Assembly (NCBI GenBank): GCA_902803675.1
Contig: CADCQZ010000476.1
Coordinates: 1-14,414 of the forward strand
Source: an uncultured Eubacteriales bacterium
GTDB lineage: Bacteria; Bacillota_A; Clostridia; Christensenellales; Aristaeellaceae
Length of the DNA stretch: 14,414 nucleotides
Direction of reading: 5' to 3'
Part shown: in pieces, positions 6,523 to 13,492 of the stretch
Layout: each line of letters starts with the position of its first letter
Numbering within the stretch: position 1 is the stretch's first letter
The notes under the pieces: generated by a model
The model's database searches: none
Told to the model about the DNA's origin: nothing
What the model saw: the letters and a program-made list of their open reading frames with translations, nothing else
Position numbers and translations under genes: made by a program

Positions 6523-6735
6523 GTTGTTTTGTAACAAAGGTTCTGCCTTTGGCTTATTATTTCTGTAACAACTTTGTCAATTATTTGATAATAACTTGCG
6601 CTTTTATCTATATTTTGTCAATTTTTTGAAAGCAGGCTCTAATTATGGCCTGTACAGGCTTGTTTTTTACAAAATTATTTCATTATTAGGTCAAATCTTT
6701 AATTATTTCGTCTGTTTTTTGTTTAATTGTCTTTG
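6500..6735. other. AT-rich divergent intergenic island
   Basis: Hand counts of three 60-base rows here give about 18-33 percent G+C, against about 65 percent for a row of the neighbouring gene. The region lies between divergent mraZ and the transporter operon. It contains repeated TTGACA elements on the minus strand, the 12-bp palindrome GCCTGTACAGGC (6648-6659) followed by a T run, and a small hairpin CAAAGG/CCTTTG (6535-6551). No reading frame in it looks coding. It is probably regulatory. Confidence 0.6.
6573..6628. repeat. Direct repeat TTTGTCAATTwTTTG, two copies
   Basis: The 15-bp sequences at 6573-6587 and 6614-6628 differ at a single position and are 41 bp apart, close to four helical turns. 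Read on the minus strand, each contains a perfect TTGACA (6580-6575 and 6621-6616), so they may be spare -35 elements for mraZ or binding sites of a regulator. The 8-mer TGTAACAA also occurs twice nearby, at 6530-6537 and 6564-6571. Confidence 0.55.
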
Positions 6736-6742
6736 GGAATCC

Positions 6743-6774
6743 GCTGCCGGAGCTGCCGGATGACCTGTTCCGGC
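6743..6774. repeat. Tandem 9-mer and small hairpin
   Basis: GCTGCCGGA occurs twice in tandem (6743-6751 and 6752-6760). The second copy pairs with TCCGGC (6769-6774) across an 8-base loop. The element sits at the sharp change from AT-rich to GC-rich sequence, 24 bases before the -35 box of the transporter promoter. Confidence 0.5.
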
Positions 6775-6797
6775 CGTGCCGCGCGCCTCTCAACCGC

Positions 6798-6827
6798 TTG
6801 ACAATGTATGAATACTTCCTATATAAT
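6798..6827 (+). promoter_or_regulatory. Strong sigma-A promoter of the transporter operon
   Basis: TTGACA (6798-6803) and TATAAT (6822-6827) are both perfect consensus hexamers, separated by 18 bp. Transcription should start near 6834, giving a leader of about 68 bases before the first gene. So strong a promoter on a sugar-uptake operon implies repression or activation by a factor encoded elsewhere. Confidence 0.85.
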
Positions 6828-6842
6828 TCCAGATAATCCAAA

Positions 6843-6870
6843 GCGCAAAAATGTCAATGTTTTTGTGCGC
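6843..6870 (+). promoter_or_regulatory. Near-palindrome in the operon leader (possible operator)
   Basis: GCGCAAAAA (6843-6851) is mirrored by TTTTTGTGCGC (6860-6870). The arms pair over about 9 bp with one bulged G around an A+T-rich loop. Starting at about +9 relative to the predicted transcription start, it is well placed for a roadblock repressor or for an mRNA leader hairpin. Confidence 0.5.
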
Positions 6871-6901
6871 CAACAGAATAAGAAACGGAGGATGACCCGG
6901 A

Positions 6902-8548
6902 ATGATGAACAAAAAGAGATTCTTCTCCCTCTTGCTGGCCGCGGCCATGATGCTCACCCTGCTGCCGGCCATGGCCGAAAACGCGGACACACCCTATTAT
7001 CTGCGCCTGGATCCCAATGTGACGGGCAGCATCGACGTGATGTGCTGGTCCGGCGACAGCACTTACCACAAGGATCTGGGGCACCAGGATATCGCCGTGG
7101 AGGACCTGACCAGCCAGAACGTGGCCGCCATCTACGCCCTGGCCAAGGAGTTCAATAAACTCTATCCCAACGTGACGGTCAATCTGTACGCCAAGACGGA
7201 CGATCCCAACGGGAACGATACTTCCTGGATGCAGGAGATCGAGAATTTCAAGGCCGAGCACGGCAAGTACCCGGATGTGTACGCCGCCAACGATCTGCCC
7301 GGGGACCTGTCCCGCGGCATGATCGCCGACCTGTCCGTCTACGCGGACGATCCCCTTTACAAGACCTTCAACAAGGGCATCATGGACACCATGAACTACT
7401 GGGGCTTCCAGGCCGGTCTTCCCCAGTTCATGCAGCCCTGGGGCATTTTCGTCAACAAGGAACTGGCCGAGGAGAACAATATCGACGTACCGGATCCCGA
7501 CTGGGACATCGATGAGTATACGGAGTTCATCACCTCCGCGGACAACAAGAATTTCTACGGCACGATCTTCTCCGTGCCCACCCAGATCATCGATACCGGC
7601 ACCACCACCGTGAACGCCCAGATGGCCGCGTACAAGGGCGAGGGCGACCGGGTGAACATCGCCTCCGATGAGGTGAAGGATCTGATCGGCTACATCGCCA
7701 AATGGGCTCCCTACGAGATCTGGACCCTGAACGGCCAGGGCGCCGTGGACGCTTCCGTGATGGACGACGGCTGGTGGTGGGGCTACAGGTTCTTCTGCCG
7801 CAATTACGTGCTGGCCTACACCGGTGATCCCTGGATGATGGGCGCGGCGACGGCCGGCAAGAACGACGACGGTTCCTGGGCCGTGAACGCCGTGGAATCC
7901 GAGGACTGGGACATCTACCCCCGTCCCGCGACCCCCTACCAGCCCAACACCGTCGGCATCGTGATCGACCCCATGGCCATCCACAACTACGCCATGGATG
8001 ACGGCGACCCGGCCTGGAGCGATGCCGAAAAGGATCAGTTCGATCTGGCCTACGCTTTCGGCTCCTTCTGGTGCGGCTCCACGGAATCCCTGAAGGCCCG
8101 CGCCGACCAGATGTTCAATGACAACGGCACCATCAAGACCTGCCTGAACGACTCCCTGCCCCTGGTGACCGGCGATGAGTTCTTCGCCCAGATGGATATC
8201 TGGTACGGCACCGACCTGCATGCCCGTTACGGAGACGCGGAGAAGATGCCCGGATTCCAGTACCTGCTCAAACTGTGGAATGACGGCCAGATCTGGGACA
8301 TCTCCGACAAGACCTATCCCTATCACGTGATCGAGGACGGCACCCAGGTGAACTGCCTGAGGGAGTGGCTGGATGTCACCAACGCCGACATCGCCGGCGC
8401 GGCGGTCACCGATCCCAGCTGGGTGGACACCGTCAAGGCCAACCTCTCCGACTGGAACGAGAAGATCAACGCCCGCTTCCGTGTCGCCGAGCAGAGCATC
8501 AAGGACGGGCTCATCACCTACTACGGCTACACCGACGCCGATTTCTGA
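6902..8548 (+). CDS. Secreted carbohydrate ABC-transporter solute-binding protein
   Basis: The 548-residue protein belongs to the family 1 (sugar) extracellular solute-binding proteins. It begins with a signal peptide (RFFSLLLAAAMMLTLLPAMA, likely cut before ENAD). The mature part shows the expected pattern: an opening strand GSIDVMCWSGD, a helix AAIYALAKEFNKLYPNVTVNL, the PDVYAANDLP segment, and a Trp/Tyr-rich core typical of sugar pockets. No lipobox cysteine follows the signal peptide, so by sequence it is not a lipoprotein, which is unusual for a binding protein in a one-membrane bacterium. ATG 6902 follows GGAGG (6887-6891). It is first in the operon behind a consensus promoter, and a strong hairpin after it probably raises its yield over the permeases. 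The substrate is unknown; an oligosaccharide is likely. Confidence 0.88.
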   Translation: MMNKKRFFSLLLAAAMMLTLLPAMAENADTPYYLRLDPNVTGSIDVMCWSGDSTYHKDLGHQDIAVEDLTSQNVAAIYALAKEFNKLYPNVTVNLYAKTDDPNGNDTSWMQEIENFKAEHGKYPDVYAANDLPGDLSRGMIADLSVYADDPLYKTFNKGIMDTMNYWGFQAGLPQFMQPWGIFVNKELAEENNIDVPDPDWDIDEYTEFITSADNKNFYGTIFSVPTQIIDTGTTTVNAQMAAYKGEGDRVNIASDEVKDLIGYIAKWAPYEIWTLNGQGAVDASVMDDGWWWGYRFFCRNYVLAYTGDPWMMGAATAGKNDDGSWAVNAVESEDWDIYPRPATPYQPNTVGIVIDPMAIHNYAMDDGDPAWSDAEKDQFDLAYAFGSFWCGSTESLKARADQMFNDNGTIKTCLNDSLPLVTGDEFFAQMDIWYGTDLHARYGDAEKMPGFQYLLKLWNDGQIWDISDKTYPYHVIEDGTQVNCLREWLDVTNADIAGAAVTDPSWVDTVKANLSDWNEKINARFRVAEQSIKDGLITYYGYTDADF

Positions 8549-8578
8549 TAAGACCGATCTGCCGCAAGGCAATTCAAC

Positions 8579-8622
8579 GGAGCCGCTGTGCCGCCCGCGA
8601 CCCGCGGCGGCACAGCGGCTCC
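8579..8622 (+). terminator. 17-bp perfect hairpin between binding protein and rest of operon
   Basis: GGAGCCGCTGTGCCGCC (8579-8595) pairs perfectly with 8606-8622 around a 10-base loop. Only GTTTC follows, so it is a weak terminator at best. Placed after the first gene of a transport operon, it probably gives partial read-through or protects the 3' end of the upstream message, keeping binding-protein levels above those of the membrane proteins. Confidence 0.75.
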
Positions 8623-8642
8623 GTTTCATAACGAGGTCACCG

Positions 8643-11600
8643 ATGGATAAAGGGAAATGGATAAAGAGGATCACGGTATGGGCTGCGCTGATCGTCATCA
8701 TCGCGGCCGCCGTCCTTTTCTCCCGGCTGCGCCCCGTCGAACGGGTGGAGGATATCACGCCCGAAGAGCTCAGATGGGCCTACAGCCTGTTAAAGGATTC
8801 CCTCAAAAACGATGAATTGAAATATACGGACTACCTGCTGCTGCGCACAGGGCAGCCCGGTACGTCAAAGACCGAGGCATGGCCTGAGGACGCCGTGACA
8901 TACGACGAATGCCTCAGCGCCGGTCTCAGTATCCCGGCCTGCCGGGGCAGGGTGCTTCCGCTTGCATACGGCCAGACCGCCACCTACCGGATCGACCTGG
9001 AAACGGGCGGGATCTATACGCTCTTTTTCGATTACACTTCCACCGGCGGATCCTATCTGGATCACACCGCGTCCGTAGAGATCAACGGGGCGAGCCCGTA
9101 TCAGGAACTGAAAGCCGTGGACTTCCCCCTTTACTGGCGGGACAGGGACGGGGAAAAACTCAAGGACCGTTACGGCGACGAGATCGCGCCGGCCCAGGAG
9201 CGGATCCTTTCCTGGCGGGAAGCGGCTCTCTACAATAATACCTATTCTTCCGTCACGCCCCTTGAAGTGGACCTGAACAGCGGGGAGAATATCATCACGG
9301 TCAAAAACGTATCCAACGACGGGCTCGTCCTGGGAAAGCTCCGGGTCTGCCCGCCCGCGGAAAGGCCCATGACTTACGAGCGGTACGCCGCGCTCCACGC
9401 TTCCCGATCCCCCGCCGACACAGGCGTGTGCGTGATCGAAGCGACCGAATACACCGAAAAGAATTCCGCCAAGATCATCTACCGGTCCACATCTTCCCCG
9501 GACGTCAGCCCGTACAGCGCCGAATACAAGCTGCTCAATACCCTGGCCTGGACGGAGGCGGGCGATTCGGTCACGTATCGTTTCCGGGCGGAAAAAGACG
9601 GTCTCTACACGCTGACTTTCCATTACATGAATGAGAAGGAAGAATTCAATTCCTACGAAACGATCCTGATCGACGGTCAAACGCCCTTTCTGGAACTTGA
9701 GGCTTATCCCTTCCCCTATACCAACGGCTCATGGGCCAACGAGACCCTGAAGGACAGGAATGGCGAGCCCTACCGGATATACCTGGCCGAGGGAGAACAC
9801 ACCCTCACCCTCAAAGTCGAGCTCGAGCCCGTGAACGCCGCCTGGCGCTACGGCCAGCTGATCGCCGAGCACGCCACGGTGTTTTCCCTGGAGATCAAGA
9901 AAATGGCAGGTGAGGATCCGGATAAATACCGCACCTGGAAGATGACCCGCTATATGCCCCTGATCCCCGACTACCTGAAAGCCTACGAACTGCTCATCAC
10001 CCATATCCGTTACCTGACGCAGGATGAGAGCGACAAGGGCATCAACGGCGCTCTTTTGAGCTATCTGGACAAGGCGGACATGTTCATCCGGGACATGGCG
10101 GAGTATCCCGACGAGATCGCGCTGTACACCAAATCCCTCTCAGGCGATGACAACTCCGTGCTCGTCGCAGTCAGCCGCTTCACCTCCGGCATCATGAAAA
10201 TGGACTTTTCCCTGGACGCTGTCTATCTCAACGGCCGGGGCGCCCTTCCGCCCGCCCGGGCGTCCCTGTGGAAGAGCGTCAAAAACGGCATAGACACCGT
10301 CTATTACTCTTACGCGTCCAAAAAATACAGCCTGACGGCGGATGACGATGATACCCTCACGATCTGGGCCAACCGCTCGCTGCAGCACGCGGACCTGCTG
10401 CAGAAAATGGCGGACACGGAATTCACCCCCGCGACAGGCATCAAGGTCAAGGTGACCGTCATCCCGGACGCCAATAAACTGACTCTGGCCTGCGCGGCGG
10501 GCAATACCCCGGATATCGCCCTGGGGCTGGCCTCCTATATGCCTTTTGACCTGGCCAGCCGGGGAGCGCTGTATGACATGACCGCCTTTGACGATTTCTG
10601 GACCATCAACGGCCGTTTCGCCACCGGCGCCATGGTGCCCTATGTCTACAACGAAGGGGTCTACGCCATCCCGGAAACGCTGGATTTCTCGGCGGTCATC
10701 TACAGGACGGATATCTTCAGAAGCCTGGAGCTTCCCGTACCGGATACCTGGGACGACCTGAGGGCCCTGCTGCCCGTACTGCAGCGGTACGGCATGAATT
10801 TTTACCATAACATATCCTACGGCCGGACGGGATACAAATGGTTCTACCAGACCACGCCGCTGATCTTCCAGCACGGCGGCAGGCTGTACAATGACGACGG
10901 GACCGCCACCAGCATCGACAGCGCCGATTCCGTCCGGGGCATCCGGGAGCTGGGCGATCTTTTCACGGCCTATTCGCTGGATATCCAGGTCAACGAATTT
11001 TTCAATTCCTTCCGTTATTCCGTGCTGCCCATCGGCATCGTGGATGCCAATTCCTATAACCTGATCCTCAACGGCGCCCCGGAGCTGGACGGGCAGTGGG
11101 CCCTGGCGCCCTATCTGGGCACGCCCCGGGAGGACGGATCCATCGACAGGTGGTATGTGGCGGCCTCCACGGGCGGCGTGATCTTCAGGGACACGCCCCA
11201 CGCGCAGGCAGCCTGGGATTTCCTGAAATGGTGGACCAGCACCGACGTGCAGGTGGAATACACCTATACGCTGCGTTCCACATACGGTGATGTCTATTTC
11301 TGGCTCCCGGCGGATCTGGAAGCGCTCCGGCAGGCCCCCATCGGTCAGGAGGACAAGCAGGTGATCCTCAGCATGGTGCCCTGGATCCGGGATGTGCCCA
11401 GGACCCCGGGGCAGTACCTGCTGGAACGCTCATTGTCCGATATATGGAACGCCATGGTGAACGACGGCAGATCGGCCCAGGTGGCCGCGGATGAACGGGT
11501 GATCGAGATCAACCGCGAGATCCGGCGAAAGATGCAGGAATTCGGTTATTACGACGAGGAAGGCGTCAAACTGAAGGATTACGTGATCCGGGACTACGAC

Positions 11601-11645
11601 TGGATCCAGCTTCAGAAAGACAAAGCCTCAAAGAAGGGCAGGTGA
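8643..11645 (+). CDS. Membrane-anchored fusion: two beta-sandwich repeats plus solute-binding domain
   Basis: The 1000-residue protein starts at ATG 8643 after GAGG. The frame stays open upstream to 8373, but that part lies inside the previous gene and has no signal sequence. A hydrophobic segment at about 8-29 is an uncleaved anchor or signal. Two related modules follow, at about 81-250 and 265-415. They share a GxYTLxFxY strand, an IxGxxPxxELxAxxFP stretch and an LKDRxG motif, as in galactose-binding beta-sandwiches. A helical linker (about 416-560) leads to a family 1 solute-binding domain (about 567-945), starting TLTIWANRSLQHADLLQKM and including PDIALGLASY and PVPDTWDDL. I infer a surface receptor that grips glycan with the sandwiches and passes it to the permeases. 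Similar large proteins occur in Paenibacillus, from memory. The stop is 4 bases before the next start, so translation is coupled. Confidence 0.85.
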   Translation: MDKGKWIKRITVWAALIVIIAAAVLFSRLRPVERVEDITPEELRWAYSLLKDSLKNDELKYTDYLLLRTGQPGTSKTEAWPEDAVTYDECLSAGLSIPACRGRVLPLAYGQTATYRIDLETGGIYTLFFDYTSTGGSYLDHTASVEINGASPYQELKAVDFPLYWRDRDGEKLKDRYGDEIAPAQERILSWREAALYNNTYSSVTPLEVDLNSGENIITVKNVSNDGLVLGKLRVCPPAERPMTYERYAALHASRSPADTGVCVIEATEYTEKNSAKIIYRSTSSPDVSPYSAEYKLLNTLAWTEAGDSVTYRFRAEKDGLYTLTFHYMNEKEEFNSYETILIDGQTPFLELEAYPFPYTNGSWANETLKDRNGEPYRIYLAEGEHTLTLKVELEPVNAAWRYGQLIAEHATVFSLEIKKMAGEDPDKYRTWKMTRYMPLIPDYLKAYELLITHIRYLTQDESDKGINGALLSYLDKADMFIRDMAEYPDEIALYTKSLSGDDNSVLVAVSRFTSGIMKMDFSLDAVYLNGRGALPPARASLWKSVKNGIDTVYYSYASKKYSLTADDDDTLTIWANRSLQHADLLQKMADTEFTPATGIKVKVTVIPDANKLTLACAAGNTPDIALGLASYMPFDLASRGALYDMTAFDDFWTINGRFATGAMVPYVYNEGVYAIPETLDFSAVIYRTDIFRSLELPVPDTWDDLRALLPVLQRYGMNFYHNISYGRTGYKWFYQTTPLIFQHGGRLYNDDGTATSIDSADSVRGIRELGDLFTAYSLDIQVNEFFNSFRYSVLPIGIVDANSYNLILNGAPELDGQWALAPYLGTPREDGSIDRWYVAASTGGVIFRDTPHAQAAWDFLKWWTSTDVQVEYTYTLRSTYGDVYFWLPADLEALRQAPIGQEDKQVILSMVPWIRDVPRTPGQYLLERSLSDIWNAMVNDGRSAQVAADERVIEINREIRRKMQEFGYYDEEGVKLKDYVIRDYDWIQLQKDKASKKGR

Positions 11646-11649
11646 AACT

Positions 11650-12570
11650 GTGGAGCGGGAGATAAAAAAGCGCAGGAACTCAAGGCTGACGCGGGATGAT
11701 CTCACCTCCTACGCGCTCCTGGCGCCCTATATCCTTTTATTCGCCGTGTTCATCCTGATCCCGGTGATGATGACGGCAGGCCTGTCGTTCACGAACTTCG
11801 ACGTGATCAACCCCCCGCGTTTCAACGGCATCGCCAACTATCTGTACCTGTTCACCCAGGATACCGTGTTCATGAAGTACGTGCTGCCCAACACCTTCCT
11901 GTACGCCATCGTGGTAGGTGTGGGCGGCTACGTGCTCTCCTTCCTGCTGGCGTGGATGCTCGCCCAGATCCAGGCCCTGCCCAGGACCCTCCTGTCCCTG
12001 TGCATCTACATGCCCTCCATGCTGGGCCAGGTATTCATCGCCGTGATCTGGCGCACCGTCTTTTCGGGCGACCAGGGCGGATGGATGAACGCGGTCCTGC
12101 TGCAGCTGGGATGGATCGACCAGCCGATCCAGTTCCTGCTGGTCCCCGACTATTTCATGCTGATCATGATCGTGGTATCCCTGTGGTCCTCCATGGGCAT
12201 CGGCTTCCTGAGCATGATCTCCGGTATCCTGAACATCAACCGCGAGATCTACGAAGCGGCTTACATCGACGGGCTGCGCAACCGTTTCCAGGAGATCGTC
12301 CACATCACCATCCCGTCCATGAAGCCCCAGATGCTTTTCGGCGCGGTCATGTCCATCACCAACGCGTTCAACATGGGCTGGATCGGCGTATCTCTCGCCG
12401 GCGTCAATCCAACGCCCGCCTATTCCGGGCAGCTGATCACCAATCACATCGACGACTACGGCTTTATCCGCTATGAGATGGGATACGCGGCGTCGGTATC
12501 GGTGATGCTGCTGGTGATCGTATACGCGTTCAATCTTCTGGCGCACAGATTCTTTGACGAAAAAGACTGA
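11650..12570 (+). CDS. ABC sugar-transporter permease, MalF/UgpA type
   Basis: This 306-residue inner-membrane permease has six hydrophobic segments (roughly 21-44, 82-106, 116-136, 168-190, 229-247 and 275-297). It carries the cytoplasmic EAA loop starting EAAYIDG at 202-208, whose later part reads ITIPSMKP. In the family this loop docks on the ATPase. Together with the next gene it should form the transmembrane channel of a CUT1 sugar importer. The start is GTG 11650, only 4 bases after the preceding stop, with AGGTGA overlapping that stop codon. No ATPase gene is present in the window; CUT1 systems often share a single MsmK-type ATPase encoded elsewhere, which I infer here. Confidence 0.94.
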   Translation: MEREIKKRRNSRLTRDDLTSYALLAPYILLFAVFILIPVMMTAGLSFTNFDVINPPRFNGIANYLYLFTQDTVFMKYVLPNTFLYAIVVGVGGYVLSFLLAWMLAQIQALPRTLLSLCIYMPSMLGQVFIAVIWRTVFSGDQGGWMNAVLLQLGWIDQPIQFLLVPDYFMLIMIVVSLWSSMGIGFLSMISGILNINREIYEAAYIDGLRNRFQEIVHITIPSMKPQMLFGAVMSITNAFNMGWIGVSLAGVNPTPAYSGQLITNHIDDYGFIRYEMGYAASVSVMLLVIVYAFNLLAHRFFDEKD

Positions 12571-12582
12571 GGCAGGATCATC

Positions 12583-13482
12583 ATGACGAGAGTTCGACCA
12601 AAGAAAAAAAAGGCCGCCCGCTTCCTGGGAACGGTGGTGGATCCCAAACATTTTTCCAGGACCCAGATCAAGTTTTACGTGATCCTGGTGCCCCTGGCCC
12701 TGTTCATGATCCTGCCGGTAGTCATGATCGTGAACCGCGCCTTTATGCCCCTGGGGGAACTGTTCGCGTTCCCGCCCCATATCTTCGTGCGCGACCCCAC
12801 CCTGGCCAATTTCAAAAGCCTGTTCTCCCTTTCCGGCACCACGGGCGTGCCCTTCCTCCGGTATCTGCTCAACTCGGTGATCATCACGGTGCTGACAGTG
12901 ATCACCAACCTGATCATCACGATCTTCGGAGCCTATACCTTCGCGAAAAAGCGCTTCATCGGGAAGAAACTCCTTTTCAGCCTCAACCAGCTGGCGCTGA
13001 TGTTCGTCCCCTCCGCCGTGGCGATCTCCCGGTACCTGGTCATCACCCGGCTCGGACTGATCGACACCATCATGGTGCATGTGCTCTCCCTGGCCGCCAT
13101 GCCGGTGGGATTGTTCCTGGTCAAGCAGTTCACCGACCAGATCCCGGACGCGCTCCTGGAAGCGGCGGTCATCGACGGAGCCCGGGAGAGACACATCATT
13201 TTCAACATCATCGTGCCGCTGATCAGGCCGGCTCTCGCCACCTCGGTGGTGCTGACCTTCCAGCAGGTGTGGATGGCGGTGGAAGCCTCCAACAACTATA
13301 TCACCGACGATTCCCTCAGGACCCTGGCCTACTACCTCAATTCCCTGTCCACCAACAATACGGTGGCGGCGGCGGGCCTTTCCGCCGCGGCGTCCCTGAT
13401 CCTGTTCCTGCCGAACCTGATCATCTTCATCTGGATGCAGTCTCAGGTGATGAACACCATGAGCCATTCCGGGATCAAATAA
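12583..13482 (+). CDS. ABC sugar-transporter permease, MalG/UgpE type
   Basis: This 299-residue partner permease starts with a basic cytoplasmic tail (KKKKAAR), then a membrane segment (about 31-52), the conserved FLRYLLNSVIIT entry to the transport core, and the EAA loop beginning EAAVIDG at 193-199 and ending in IVPLIRPALA. These features define the MalG-like half of CUT1 importers. ATG 12583 lies 12 bases after the previous stop, with AGGATC nearby as a modest ribosome binding site. The MalG-type C-terminus (WMQSQVMNTMSHSGIK) is complete. It is followed at once by GGAGGG and the next gene, so it is in the same operon. Confidence 0.94.
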   Translation: MTRVRPKKKKAARFLGTVVDPKHFSRTQIKFYVILVPLALFMILPVVMIVNRAFMPLGELFAFPPHIFVRDPTLANFKSLFSLSGTTGVPFLRYLLNSVIITVLTVITNLIITIFGAYTFAKKRFIGKKLLFSLNQLALMFVPSAVAISRYLVITRLGLIDTIMVHVLSLAAMPVGLFLVKQFTDQIPDALLEAAVIDGARERHIIFNIIVPLIRPALATSVVLTFQQVWMAVEASNNYITDDSLRTLAYYLNSLSTNNTVAAAGLSAAASLILFLPNLIIFIWMQSQVMNTMSHSGIK

Positions 13483-13492
13483 GGAGGGCCGG

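Noticed and set aside
8373..8642. Upstream extension of the fusion protein frame
   Set aside because: It overlaps the 3' end of the binding-protein gene and the 17-bp hairpin, and its Pro/Thr/Ser/Arg peptide is a frame shadow. The ATG at 8643 has a ribosome binding site and is followed by a membrane segment.
6854..8758. Long open frame on the minus strand (634 codons) opposite the first binding-protein gene
   Set aside because: It is the reverse shadow of a GC-rich gene. The peptide is Gly/Val/His/Asp repetitive with no domain, while the plus strand has a signal peptide, a promoter and a family match.
10140..11201. Open minus-strand frame of 353 codons opposite the fusion protein
   Set aside because: Its composition is typical of an antisense shadow, and the plus strand encodes a continuous solute-binding domain.
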